A stretch of DNA of 64,000 nt. Origin: Gemmatimonadota bacterium (GTDB lineage: Bacteria > Gemmatimonadota > Gemmatimonadetes > Gemmatimonadales > GWC2-71-9). The notes beneath the pieces were generated by a model that searched no databases, had not been told where the DNA came from, and was given only the letters and a program-made list of their open reading frames with translations. Both the position numbers and the translations under genes were made by a program. Within the stretch, counting starts at the first letter, position 1; the number at the start of each line of letters is the position of its first letter. Below are positions 8,029-16,381 of this stretch, one piece after another. Location: contig QHVB01000027.1 in assembly GCA_003222195.1 (NCBI GenBank), positions 186,001-250,000 on the forward strand, read 5' to 3'.

Positions 8029-8909
8029 CTCGCCCGCAGCGCTTCGGGACGTCCCGCGACCACGCGCAGCGCGCGCACGGCCTCGCGCGCGAACGTCCGG
8101 CCCGCGCCCTTCTCGATTTCTTCGAGCGCGCTCCAGCGCGTAAACGCCGGTCGGACCGGTGTCGCCATCTGGAGCGTCTCGAATGCATCGGCGACGGCCA
8201 GCACCTTCACGGCAATCGCCATCGGCAGCGCTTCGATATCCCAGTCATCACCCACGATTTCGTAGTAGTGCGAGTACTCGGCGATGATTTCGGCCGCGCC
8301 GCGCAGCGCGCGCGCCACTGTGACGGACTCATCGGTCACCGAGCGCGACAGCATTTTCAGCAGCCGCTGATCGGCGGTCCCCACCTCGTGCAGCAGGGCC
8401 GCGATCCGCAGGTTCTCGAGCTCATCGTCCATCAGGTTCAGCTCGGCGCCCATCGCCGCTGCCAGCTCGGCGACGCGGGTCGAATGGCCCTCCTGATTCG
8501 ATTCGGCGGACTCGATATGGAAGGTGAGGACTTCCAGCGTCGCGAGGTAGGCGTTCTTGAGATCGGCAAGGCGTGCGGCCCGCTGCTCGGCCAGGCTGCC
8601 GACGACATAGCCGGTCAGAATCAGGAAGCCGCCCCACGGGACGAGCGTCAGTAGCGCGTCCTGGGTGAGCCCGGGCTCCATTCCCATCCCTTGAGTGGCC
8701 TGGATGTACAGGACGAGCGCCACCACGAAGAATCCGGACCCCACCGCGAACCGTCGGCCACTGCGGAAACCAGCCAGGATGATGGGCAGATAATAGAAGC
8801 TGAGGAACGCGAACTTCTGCTCGATCAGGGAATTGATGGCGAGCATGGACGCAACGAGCAGAAGGACCAGGATTCGCTCGAAATACCTCAAAACGAACCG
8901 CTGAATCAC
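8025..8909 (-). CDS. Membrane-anchored HD-domain (degenerate HD-GYP-like) signalling protein
   Basis: 294 residues from a GTG at 8909. About three membrane helices fill residues 10-105 (LVLLLVASMLAINSLI, FLSFYYLPIILAGF, FVVALVLYIQA, WGGFLILTGYVVGSL), then a helical linker leads to an HD-type domain beginning ESNQEGHSTRVAELA. The expected metal-binding HD pair reads HE here (AALLHEVGT), and no GYP segment follows; a later conserved helix (VLAVADAFETLQ) is retained. HD-GYP proteins hydrolyse cyclic di-GMP; with the altered metal site this one may bind rather than cleave a nucleotide. Regulated targets cannot be read from the context. Confidence 0.8.
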   Translation of the reverse strand: MIQRFVLRYFERILVLLLVASMLAINSLIEQKFAFLSFYYLPIILAGFRSGRRFAVGSGFFVVALVLYIQATQGMGMEPGLTQDALLTLVPWGGFLILTGYVVGSLAEQRAARLADLKNAYLATLEVLTFHIESAESNQEGHSTRVAELAAAMGAELNLMDDELENLRIAALLHEVGTADQRLLKMLSRSVTDESVTVARALRGAAEIIAEYSHYYEIVGDDWDIEALPMAIAVKVLAVADAFETLQMATPVRPAFTRWSALEEIEKGAGRTFAREAVRALRVVAGRPEALRAS

Positions 8910-9211
8910 AAAGCCCTTTCTGCTAAGGAGATAAAGCGCGCGTGGACCAAAGTGAATGACGCCTGGGCAATCTGCAAGTGAGAGGCATCACACCTGAGCA
9001 CAAACGCGCTCGAAAACACGGTCGGCACGGAATTCGCTTCGGAGCGGCACCGGGGGACGGCCTGCCGCGTCCTAGAGGCCTCCCCCTCCAAGGGACCCGG
9101 GCACCGCAACTATTAAGTTGGTGCGCCTCTGCTGAGCTCTCGTACATCACGTATCACGCCGGTCTGACGCATTTCCTGTTTGCGCACATCGTCGCCGAGG
9201 TCTGCGACGCG
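8910..9211. other. 302-bp intergenic region without a convincing gene
   Basis: Only short overlapping frames without family signals. One imperfect hairpin at 9101-9124 (GCACC, 2-nt bulge, AACT, 4-nt ATTA loop, AGTT, GGTGC) has no T-tract. The region must include the leader of the HD-domain gene. I recognise no riboswitch class in it. Confidence 0.5.
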
Positions 9212-9433
9212 TCAGCGCTCGTCGTGATCGCGCTCGGATTCAGGGAGCGGGTCGGTCCCGCTCCGCTCGTACCCGGGGCAGCGCAGCACCGGTAGCGGCG
9301 GGTAGCGCACAAAGCGGGGATCGGGGGGGTCCATATCGGCGCGCAGGCACCGATAGAAGACCGACCCCCGCCGGTTTGTCGCGATTCGAACCCATCGGCA
9401 GGTCGCGCAAAGCCCTACGGCAGGGTCAGTCAT
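9212..9433 (-). CDS. Small four-cysteine (zinc-ribbon-like) protein
   Basis: 73 residues from the ATG at 9433. The pattern GLCATCRWVRIATNRRGSVF, then YRCLRAD, DPRFVRYPPLPVLRCPGYE gives Cys-x2-Cys ... Cys ... Cys, which fits a small conserved hypothetical family known from Actinobacteria and others in which the four Cys probably bind zinc. Role unknown. It is divergent from the Hpt-receiver gene with 27 bp between start codons, so the two share a promoter region. Confidence 0.7.
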   Translation of the reverse strand: MTDPAVGLCATCRWVRIATNRRGSVFYRCLRADMDPPDPRFVRYPPLPVLRCPGYERSGTDPLPESERDHDER

Positions 9434-9460
9434 TAGGTCGTAGGACAAGCTAGTTATATC

Positions 9461-10291
9461 TTGGAGCCCGTGAGCTCCCCCCCGCCCTCCCAGGGCGACG
9501 ACTTCGGGCTGCCCCCCGGAGTCCGGGACGACTACCTGCACGGAGCGCGCGATCAGCTGGGGGCAATCGCAGAGCTGGCTGAACGGCTGATCGCCGCTGG
9601 CGACGACACGGCCGCAATCGAGGAGCTGCGCCGCGACGCCCATCGGCTGCGCGGCTCCGCCGGATCGTTCGGGTTCCCCCAGGCCTCCGTCGTCGCCGGC
9701 GAGCTCGAAGAGGCCGCCAAGCACTGGCTGGAAAAGCCCAGCAACGGCGTGGCGAATCGAGGTCAAGCCGCTCGGGGTTTCGTCCGGCGGCTCGCCGCGG
9801 CGCTTTTCACGAAGCAAGCGGCCGCCGCTCCTCTCGCCGCCCCATCGCCGCCGGCTGTTCACGTCGCCCGTTCGCCGCCCCCCGCGGTCGCGGCAGCCGA
9901 GCCCAGCGACGTACCGGAAGTCATCGTCGTCGAGGACGACCCGGCCCTCGCCGAGCTGCTCACATTCGGGCTCGAGGCGCGCGGCTACCGCTTTCTCGCC
10001 TTTCGCAACGGGCGCGAAGCGCTGGACCTGCTCAAGAAGATGGACACGAGGGGCAGCCGGCAGCCGCCGTTGCTGCTCCTGGACGTCGATCTTCCCGCGC
10101 TCGACGGCTACTCGATCTTCGAAGAGCTGCAGCAGGAGTGCCCAGGAAAGTTTCGCGTCGTCTTCACGACGGTGCACGGCAGCGAAACGGAGCAGCTGCG
10201 CGGGCTCGAAGCCGGCGCGATGGACTACATGGTGAAGCCGATGAGTCTGCGCGTGGCGCTCGAGAAGATTCGGCGTTGGGTGGGCCGGTGA
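9461..10291 (+). CDS. Hpt domain-response regulator receiver fusion
   Basis: 276 residues from a TTG at 9461 (GTG at 9470 is an alternative start). The N-terminal ~95 residues form an Hpt domain with the phospho-acceptor His61 in DAHRLRGSAGSFGF. An Ala/Pro-rich linker (about 115-148) leads to a receiver domain with the acidic pair in VIVVEDDPALAELL, phospho-Asp208 (LLLLDVDLPALDGY) and VKPMS near the end. There is no output domain, so it is a relay or single-domain regulator that can hold phosphate on both His and Asp. Its stop overlaps the HEAT-repeat gene (GTGA), placing it first in the operon that ends in the GT2-YaiO gene; control of polysaccharide synthesis is a reasonable inference. Confidence 0.9.
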   Translation: MEPVSSPPPSQGDDFGLPPGVRDDYLHGARDQLGAIAELAERLIAAGDDTAAIEELRRDAHRLRGSAGSFGFPQASVVAGELEEAAKHWLEKPSNGVANRGQAARGFVRRLAAALFTKQAAAAPLAAPSPPAVHVARSPPPAVAAAEPSDVPEVIVVEDDPALAELLTFGLEARGYRFLAFRNGREALDLLKKMDTRGSRQPPLLLLDVDLPALDGYSIFEELQQECPGKFRVVFTTVHGSETEQLRGLEAGAMDYMVKPMSLRVALEKIRRWVGR

Positions 10292-11349
10292 CGGCCCGGC
10301 ATTTCCTCACGATCGTCGCGATCGTGCAGGGCATCCTGCTCGGCGGACTGATCGTCCTGATCATTCTGAACCGCTGGTTCAGATTGCGGCGCAGCACCCG
10401 GCTCAACCCACGCCGCGAGGCGATCGACGCGTCCATGCGGCGCTGGGCTGCGGGCACGACGCCGCTCGCGGGCGTCCTGGTGGGACTGTCGCGGCTGCCC
10501 GTGCCGCTCGCAATCGACGCGCTCGTCAAATGGTCGGCGCGGGTCCCGGGGGAGCGCTGGCGCCAGCTCGCGCAGGCGCTCGAGCACCACTGGTGGGCCA
10601 GGCTGGTCCGCACGAACAGCACCTCGGCGCGCTGGTGGAAGCGTCTGGAAACCGCGCGATTCTTGAGCGTCGTGGCGACGCCGAAGGACGTGAATCGTCT
10701 CACGCGACTCATCAACGATCCACACCCGGCGGTGCACGTGGCTGCCGTGGCCTCACTCGAGCGGATGGAAAACACGGCACTCACACTGGCCGCGCTCGAC
10801 CGGCTGCCGCGACTCGCCCCGACCGTCCAGGCGTACTATGCCGCGATGTTGCTACGGTCGCGACCCGTCGTCGTCGAACATCTACAGAAACGGCTGCGCC
10901 GCGCGGACGATCCCACCCTCCCCCGCCTCGCCGAGTTTGCGGCGCGCCTCGGGGAGCCGGCGCTGCGCGAGCGTCTGACCGCCCTCGCCGATCACGCCGA
11001 TCCCGAAGTTCGCATTCAGTCGGCGCGCGCGCTGGGCAGCTTCCCCCATCGCGAATCGGTCGCTGCCCTGAAACGACTCGCGACCGACGACGCCTGGGCG
11101 GTGCGCGCGCAAGCCGTCCGTTCGCTCGGGATGATCACCGACGTGAGCACATTGCCGCTCGTGAAAGCGGCGCTGCGGGACACCGAGTGGTGGGTGCGGC
11201 TGCGCGCGGCACTCGCGTTGATGCGCTTCGCGGGAGCCGGCCGCAACGCGCTCCTCGAGGCCGAAGTCGGCCCGGATCCCTTCGCGCGCGCGATGGCGCA
11301 GCTGGTCCTCGGACTGCCGGCGCAGGCGCTGGCGGAGTTCGCCGCATGA
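10288..11349 (+). CDS. Membrane-anchored HEAT-repeat protein
   Basis: 353 residues from a GTG in a GTGA overlap. One N-terminal membrane helix (LTIVAIVQGILLGGLIVLIIL) is followed by alpha-helical repeats of the HEAT/PBS-lyase kind: NDPHPAVHVAAVASLERM, DHADPEVRIQSARALGSF, DDAWAVRAQAVRSLGMI, DTEWWVRLRAALALMRF. Such solenoids are scaffolds. It lies between a phosphorelay protein and a glycosyltransferase and overlaps the latter as ATGA, so it may physically link signal input to the synthase at the membrane. That link is inference. Confidence 0.88.
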   Translation: MTARHFLTIVAIVQGILLGGLIVLIILNRWFRLRRSTRLNPRREAIDASMRRWAAGTTPLAGVLVGLSRLPVPLAIDALVKWSARVPGERWRQLAQALEHHWWARLVRTNSTSARWWKRLETARFLSVVATPKDVNRLTRLINDPHPAVHVAAVASLERMENTALTLAALDRLPRLAPTVQAYYAAMLLRSRPVVVEHLQKRLRRADDPTLPRLAEFAARLGEPALRERLTALADHADPEVRIQSARALGSFPHRESVAALKRLATDDAWAVRAQAVRSLGMITDVSTLPLVKAALRDTEWWVRLRAALALMRFAGAGRNALLEAEVGPDPFARAMAQLVLGLPAQALAEFAA

Positions 11350-13481
11350 GCGTGCTCACCAGCATCGTGGGAGTGACCGACCTGACGATCCTGGTCTATT
11401 TCCTCGTCCTGAACTCCTTCTACGCCGTGCTGCTCATGCTCTCGATCCCGGAAATCTGGGAGCAGACGCGGCTGGCCGAGGATGAGGACTTCCAGCGGCT
11501 GATGCAGAGCGACGCGCTGCCGCCGATCACGGTTCTCGTGCCGGCGTACAACGAGAGCGCGACGATCGAAGCGAGCGTCACCGCGATTCTGACACTCGAG
11601 TATCGCAACTACGAAGTCGTCGTCGTGAACGACGGCTCCAAAGACGACACGCTGGAGCAGCTGCGGCACGCGTTCGATCTCTATGAGATCCCGCGAGTCT
11701 ATCCCGAGACGATCGCCACGAAGCCGCTGCGGGCGCTCTATCGGTCGCGCTCGCGCTCGCGCCTGCTGGTGCTCGACAAGGAAAACGGCGGCAAAGCCGA
11801 TTCGCTGAATGCCGCCATCAATGCGTCGCGCTTCCCTCTGGTGATCGCCGTCGACGCCGATACCCTGATCGAGCCCGACGCGCTGTTACGCCTCACGCGA
11901 CCCTTCCTGCTGGGCCGCGAGATCGCCGCGGTCGGCGGGACCGTACGCGTCGCCAACAATTGCACGGTGAAGGACGGACGGGTAACGGACGCTCGGGTCT
12001 CGCCCAAGCCGATTCCCGGCATCCAGGTGGTCGAGTACCTGCGCGCCTTCCTGTTCGGACGGCTCGGCTGGAACCGGCTCGGCGGCAATCTGATCATCTC
12101 CGGCGCGTTCGGGCTGTTTCGCAAGGAATACGTCGTCGCGGTCGGCGGCTATCACACCAACAGCATCGTCGAGGACCTCGATCTCGTCGTGCGGATGCAC
12201 CGGCATCTGCGACGCCGCAAGATCAGGTACGAGATGCCGTTCATCCCCGACCCGGTCGCGTGGACGGAAGTGCCGGAGTCGTTGAAGATCCTGTCGCGGC
12301 AGCGCGAGCGCTGGCACCGCGGGCTCATCGCCGCGATGTGGCAATACAAGAGCATGTTGTTCAATCCACGCTACGGCAGAATCGGTCTGCTGGCGATGCC
12401 GTTTTACACCTTCGGCGAAATGCTCGCGCCGGTAGTGGAGCTCCTCGGCTACCTGATCACCGGGCTGGGGCTGGCGTTCGGACTCGTGAACGTGTCGTTC
12501 GCGCTGCTGTTCATCCTGGTCGCGTGGGGGTACGGCATGCTGCTCTCGATCTGGGCGGTGGTGCTCGAGGAGGTCAGCTTCCGCCGCTATCGCCGCTTCA
12601 TCGACCTGGTCCGACTGCTGCTGTTCGCCTCGCTCGAGAACTTCGGCTATCGGCAGTGCACCGTATGGTGGCGACTCAAGGCGTTCGTGAACGTCTGGAA
12701 GGGCGTCCATGTGTGGGGCGACATGGCGCGCAAGGGGTTCGGCAAGGCGAGCGTCGCCGCGCTGATCGCGCTGTGTTGCGCGACGCCATGTCTGGGCCAG
12801 CGTGTGCGCGTCAATGCCTGGAGCTCTTACGAGGCCGTCGAGAACAGTCAGGACTGGTCGACGCTCGGTGCGCAACTCACGCTGGCGTCCGCGCGCGGGC
12901 ATGCCGGCTGGGTGGCGGCCGAAGTGCTGGGCCGGTTTGGAGCAACAGATGTGACGGAGCGCATCGGGGCCGTCGTACATCCCACACAGCGGCTGTGGCT
13001 CACGGCGGAGGCGGGCACGTCGCGGCGTCCCGTGTTCTCACCCCTGAACACGTGGGAGACCGACGTCAGCGGCTTGGTCGCGGCGCGCACGTCCGTCGGA
13101 CTCGGGGTTAGGCGGTGGAACTACGCCGTGGGTCCGGTGGACGTGTTGATGCCGCACTTCACGGCCGAGACGCGCCGCATGTCGTGGAGCGTGCGCGTGT
13201 TCATCTCGCGCAATCCGTCGAAGCGGACCGACACGGCCGCCTCGCTCCGCGCCACGCGTGCCGTCTCCCGGCGCACCACGATCTCATTGCTCGGCGCGGG
13301 GGGCCGCGAGAGTTATCTCGTTGCCGGCGTCGTTCAATCCCTGAAGACGCTGTCGGGCGTGGCCGGCATCCGCTACAACGCGGCCGGCGGGACGACGCTG
13401 CGGCTGGACGTGAGCGTCATTCGCTCACGTCCAATTCTGTCACGGAGCGGGCTGTCGATCGGTGTAGAACGCGTGCTGTAG
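11346..13481 (+). CDS. Processive GT2 glycosyltransferase fused in frame to a YaiO-like outer-membrane barrel
   Basis: 711 residues in one uninterrupted frame. Residues 1-460 are a membrane GT2 of the BcsA/PgaC type: N-terminal helix, VPAYNESAT (65-73), NDGSKDD, DAD (170-172), SGAFGLFRKE, VED (275-277), QRERW (319-323), then 3-4 C-terminal helices. From Met460 the sequence becomes MARKGFGKASVAALIALCCA with a signal-peptide look and a cleavage-like CLGQ, followed by ~225 residues of beta-rich sequence resembling YaiO/PgaA-type outer-membrane domains. An internal ATG at 12723 with GGGG 5 bases upstream could start a separate barrel protein of 252 residues. Exopolysaccharide synthesis and export is the likely role. 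ATGA overlap with the HEAT gene. Confidence 0.88.
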   Translation: MSVLTSIVGVTDLTILVYFLVLNSFYAVLLMLSIPEIWEQTRLAEDEDFQRLMQSDALPPITVLVPAYNESATIEASVTAILTLEYRNYEVVVVNDGSKDDTLEQLRHAFDLYEIPRVYPETIATKPLRALYRSRSRSRLLVLDKENGGKADSLNAAINASRFPLVIAVDADTLIEPDALLRLTRPFLLGREIAAVGGTVRVANNCTVKDGRVTDARVSPKPIPGIQVVEYLRAFLFGRLGWNRLGGNLIISGAFGLFRKEYVVAVGGYHTNSIVEDLDLVVRMHRHLRRRKIRYEMPFIPDPVAWTEVPESLKILSRQRERWHRGLIAAMWQYKSMLFNPRYGRIGLLAMPFYTFGEMLAPVVELLGYLITGLGLAFGLVNVSFALLFILVAWGYGMLLSIWAVVLEEVSFRRYRRFIDLVRLLLFASLENFGYRQCTVWWRLKAFVNVWKGVHVWGDMARKGFGKASVAALIALCCATPCLGQRVRVNAWSSYEAVENSQDWSTLGAQLTLASARGHAGWVAAEVLGRFGATDVTERIGAVVHPTQRLWLTAEAGTSRRPVFSPLNTWETDVSGLVAARTSVGLGVRRWNYAVGPVDVLMPHFTAETRRMSWSVRVFISRNPSKRTDTAASLRATRAVSRRTTISLLGAGGRESYLVAGVVQSLKTLSGVAGIRYNAAGGTTLRLDVSVIRSRPILSRSGLSIGVERVL

Positions 13482-13557
13482 TACGACGGGCGCGTGATGG
13501 TGGTCACAAGGTGACTGAGGCTCTTGCATTCCCACCCTTCTCTCAAGGCCTTAGAGC

Positions 13558-14808
13558 ATGCGTAGACTCGCGATAGCCCTGACCGGCCTGGTTGCCTTGG
13601 TCCACTTGTCCTGCTCTGATGCTTCGGGACCTGGGGATCAAGCGAACAGCCGTATTTCCATCACCAACAATGCGAGCACATTGGCGTCGCGCGTCACCTA
13701 TCTGGACACCTCGATCCCGATCGACAGCGCGCACGTCGGGTATCCCACCGCCCCGGTGCCATTCGCGTCGGCCACGGTGAGCCGGAGCAGCGCGGCGAGC
13801 CAAGCGTTCAATCTGCAGCTCAAGGCGGAAGTCGCGCCGCCATCAATTGGCGGGCAGGTGCTGCAAGCGACATCCGTGTCCATCGTCGGAAATCTCGCGG
13901 TCGTCAGCTACAACATGGTCGGCAATCCGTATCTGGGCGGGGTCGATGTCATCGACATCAGCAACAAGAACCACCCGGTTCTCACGTCCGAGGCGCTGTT
14001 TCAGAACACCGACGTCAGTGCCGTGACGACATCAGGAGTCAACGTCTATCTCGCCGAGGCCACGGGCGATACGGGATTCGCGGCTCCGGCCGTATTCGAG
14101 GTCGTGAAGCTCGTCGGTAACCAGCTCGTGCTCACCGGCAATACCCGCACGGGTTTGAGCAGCTTCGCGGCGACCAGCGTCGCGTACGGCACGAGCGTCT
14201 ACGCGACCTCCGGCGACGCGGGCAGCCTCTTTGTGATCGATCCGACGCTCTTCACCGTCACGAGCTCGATCGCCCTGCACGATGCACGCTGGGTCGCCGC
14301 CGGCGGCGGCCAGGTTGCCGTCGTGCAGGGGACTCCAGGCACGCTGGACGTTTACAGCGAGAGCAACATGAGCGTGGTCGGCTCGTGGCCGTTCAAGGGC
14401 GCCGATATCGCGCAATCCAAGTCGCAGCTCGAGCTGGTGGGCGGCAAGGCGTTCATCGCGGCGGGGGACAGTGGCGTGCAAGTGCTGAGTGCCTCGACGG
14501 GCGCGGTCGTCGGCTCCGTGCCGCGGCCCAATCCCGACTCGTTGGGTCTGAGCCCTTCAGTCGTGGTCACGAACGCGGTCGCGATCGATCAAGACCTCAT
14601 GTTCATCTCGAACGGCGAGGCAGGCGTCTATCTGGCGCAAGGGAGCCAGGCGTTTTCGACAACTGGTTCCGAGACGCAACAGACCATCACGATGCGCGGC
14701 AAGCTCCGCTTCGGAAATCTCCAGTCTGTCAACCACGTGGCCCTGCAGTCCGGCCTACTGATCATCGCGGCTGGCCTGGGCGGGCTGAAGATCGTTCAGG
14801 TCAACTAG
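13558..14808 (+). CDS. Secreted propeller-like (LVIVD-type) repeat protein, probable lipoprotein
   Basis: 416 residues. The N-terminus has a signal peptide with Cys19 in LVHLSC, an imperfect lipobox (His at -3). The rest is made of beta-propeller-like units such as SVSIVGNLAVVSYNMVGNPY with GGVDVIDISNKNHPVLTSEA, and VSGDSGVQVL-type turns; the ending GLLIIAAGLGGLKIVQVN is typical of LVIVD repeats found in cell-surface proteins. Function unknown. It follows the GT2-YaiO gene by 76 bp on the same strand, so it may belong to the same surface-associated unit. Confidence 0.75.
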   Translation: MRRLAIALTGLVALVHLSCSDASGPGDQANSRISITNNASTLASRVTYLDTSIPIDSAHVGYPTAPVPFASATVSRSSAASQAFNLQLKAEVAPPSIGGQVLQATSVSIVGNLAVVSYNMVGNPYLGGVDVIDISNKNHPVLTSEALFQNTDVSAVTTSGVNVYLAEATGDTGFAAPAVFEVVKLVGNQLVLTGNTRTGLSSFAATSVAYGTSVYATSGDAGSLFVIDPTLFTVTSSIALHDARWVAAGGGQVAVVQGTPGTLDVYSESNMSVVGSWPFKGADIAQSKSQLELVGGKAFIAAGDSGVQVLSASTGAVVGSVPRPNPDSLGLSPSVVVTNAVAIDQDLMFISNGEAGVYLAQGSQAFSTTGSETQQTITMRGKLRFGNLQSVNHVALQSGLLIIAAGLGGLKIVQVN

Positions 14809-14924
14809 CTCACCTTACCGCGGTGACGCACTTCACGTTGCCGCGGTCCCACTGCCATACGTCTTAACGCACCGGTCCTGCACGCGTCTCAACCAGCACT
14901 CACAACCCTTTCGAGGACGAGGCT

Positions 14925-15305
14925 ATGAAGAACCGCACACTGATGGCTGCGTTGCTGGCTCTGGCGCTCGGCATCCCGGCCGCCGTGAATGCCCAGCAAC
15001 CCAGCGATACCACGGCAGACAGGCATGAGGTGCGTCGCGACCGACGCGAGCTGCGCCACGACCGGCGTGATACTCGCCAGGACCGACGTGACATTCGGCA
15101 GGACCAGCGTCAGCGCCGGCAGGAGATCAGAGAAGGTGACACGACCGCGGCGCGGCAGGAAACGCGCGACATCCGGCAGGACAAGCGCGATCTCCGCAGC
15201 GACCGGCGCGATCGTCGGTCGGACCGGCGTGATGTGCGGCACGACCGCCGTGATCTCCGCAGAGATCGTCACGACAGCACGACCGCCAAACCGACGAATC
15301 CGTAA
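14925..15305 (+). CDS. Secreted Arg/Asp-rich heptad-repeat protein
   Basis: 126 residues with GAGGACGAGG ribosome-binding sequence before the ATG. A clear signal peptide (LMAALLALALGIPAAVNAQQ) ends at AQ. The mature part is nearly all Arg, Asp, Gln and His in 7-residue units of the form D-R-R-D-x-R-x (DRRELRH, DRRDTRQ, DRRDIRQ, DKRDLRS, DRRDRRS, DRRDVRH, DRRDLRR), interrupted by EGDTTAARQETR. A charged single alpha helix or coiled coil is expected. No enzyme motif. It could bind polyanions or the cell surface; that is speculation. The gene ends just before a 28-bp palindrome. Confidence 0.8.
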   Translation: MKNRTLMAALLALALGIPAAVNAQQPSDTTADRHEVRRDRRELRHDRRDTRQDRRDIRQDQRQRRQEIREGDTTAARQETRDIRQDKRDLRSDRRDRRSDRRDVRHDRRDLRRDRHDSTTAKPTNP

Positions 15306-15319
15306 CCACCGATTCCGAC

Positions 15320-15347
15320 GTAGGGGCGCAGCATGCTGCGCCCCTAC
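15320..15347. repeat. 28-bp perfect palindrome, copy 1
   Basis: Left half GTAGGGGCGCAGCA followed directly by its exact reverse complement. It lies between the convergent Arg/Asp-repeat gene and the membrane-protein gene at 15367, followed by TGTTTT, so it may also terminate transcription. Identical copies at 24934-24961 and 27685-27712; a degenerate one at 46082-46108. Confidence 0.95.
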
Positions 15348-15366
15348 TGTTTTCTAAATCCCCCGC

Positions 15367-16326
15367 CTACACGCGAAGCTGTGGATGCTCGAGCAACCGA
15401 CGAGGCAGCATCGGATGCGTCCGCCACACTTGCCACCCCATCGCAAGCACCGCCAGGACATTCGCAACGGCCACCGACCACCACCCGACCGTCCCCAAGA
15501 CCCACTGCGCCGCTACCCCGATTGTCGCCAGGACGAGTCCCTCGAGCAGGATCGCGGTGAGTAGCACGAGCAGGGCCATGGCGGGGACCCGCTCCACCTC
15601 CTCCGCCAGCGCGACAAATACAATTCCGGCGATGACGAACGCAGTGACGTGGACGACGGTGTAGGCGGCGACCAAGCCGAAGGTCGCGACGATCTCTCCG
15701 GGTCCGGCCGCACCGAGCAACAGTGCAGAACCGAGCGCCGCCGGCGTGCGCAAAGGAGCGCCGCTGGCGAGATCCAGCAGGAAGAACCAAACCGCCACGA
15801 CGGCGGCTCCAATGAGCCCGGTGACGACGCCACGCACCAGCGCGGGGTGATTCCGCAGTGCAGCAAGGCCGACGGGGCGCGGATCGTGTTCGGCGTAATG
15901 TAAGTAGGACATCAGCACCAGGCCGGCGGCGATGTTCGCCCCAACGACGTGCGGCCACGCGACAACGCCGAGGTGTGGGGCATGCAAGAGGAGCAGCCCC
16001 ACATAAAATGTCACTTCCTGAAGCAGCAATCCAAACACCAAGCCGAGGAGTAGACGTGGGGGCGCTGTAAACGCCGCGCTGATCCACGCCATCATTACTC
16101 CCAAGATCGCGAAGACCCCGAAGTGCAGCACCGTGTAGGCGGTGATGAGGCGGAAAGTCGCCTGGGAGAACTCGCGATTCAGCAGAACGCCGGCGAGCAG
16201 CGTGGGTGTTCGGAATGGATGACCAGCCACGGTATCCGCGACGAGGAACCACAGCACGACAACGAGTCCAGCGAGGAGTCCACCGATCACACCGTGGACG
16301 ATTACTGCTTGTGCGGGTCGCCTCAT
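15367..16326 (-). CDS. Integral membrane protein with an internal duplication
   Basis: 319 residues and about eight membrane helices. The two halves repeat each other: residues ~22-75 (VVVLWFLVADTVAGHPFRTP ... ITAYTVLHFGVFAILGV) correspond to ~178-245 (VVAVWFFLLDLASGAPLRTP ... VAAYTVVHVTAFVIAGIV), sharing the order VxWFxxxDxxxGxPxRTP, a helix, then AYTVxHxxxFxIxGxx. This is a tandem duplication of a four-helix unit. I do not know the family. Convergent with the repeat-protein gene across the palindrome at 15320. Confidence 0.8.
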   Translation of the reverse strand: MRRPAQAVIVHGVIGGLLAGLVVVLWFLVADTVAGHPFRTPTLLAGVLLNREFSQATFRLITAYTVLHFGVFAILGVMMAWISAAFTAPPRLLLGLVFGLLLQEVTFYVGLLLLHAPHLGVVAWPHVVGANIAAGLVLMSYLHYAEHDPRPVGLAALRNHPALVRGVVTGLIGAAVVAVWFFLLDLASGAPLRTPAALGSALLLGAAGPGEIVATFGLVAAYTVVHVTAFVIAGIVFVALAEEVERVPAMALLVLLTAILLEGLVLATIGVAAQWVLGTVGWWSVAVANVLAVLAMGWQVWRTHPMLPRRLLEHPQLRV

Positions 16327-16381
16327 GTCCGACCTCGCGAAAAGGGGCTTCTGACAACATGGCGACGCTGGGAGCGCCTGT

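Noticed and set aside
9378-9396. GATTCGAACCC, which read on the minus strand looks like a tRNA T-loop
   Set aside because: No acceptor stem or anticodon arm can be built around it; it is coding sequence of the four-cysteine protein.
11741-11765. Tandem CGCTCG hexamers in the GT2 gene
   Set aside because: Encodes an Arg/Ser repeat (RSRSRSR) in a loop; no inverted partner within 100 bp, so not counted with the palindromic elements.
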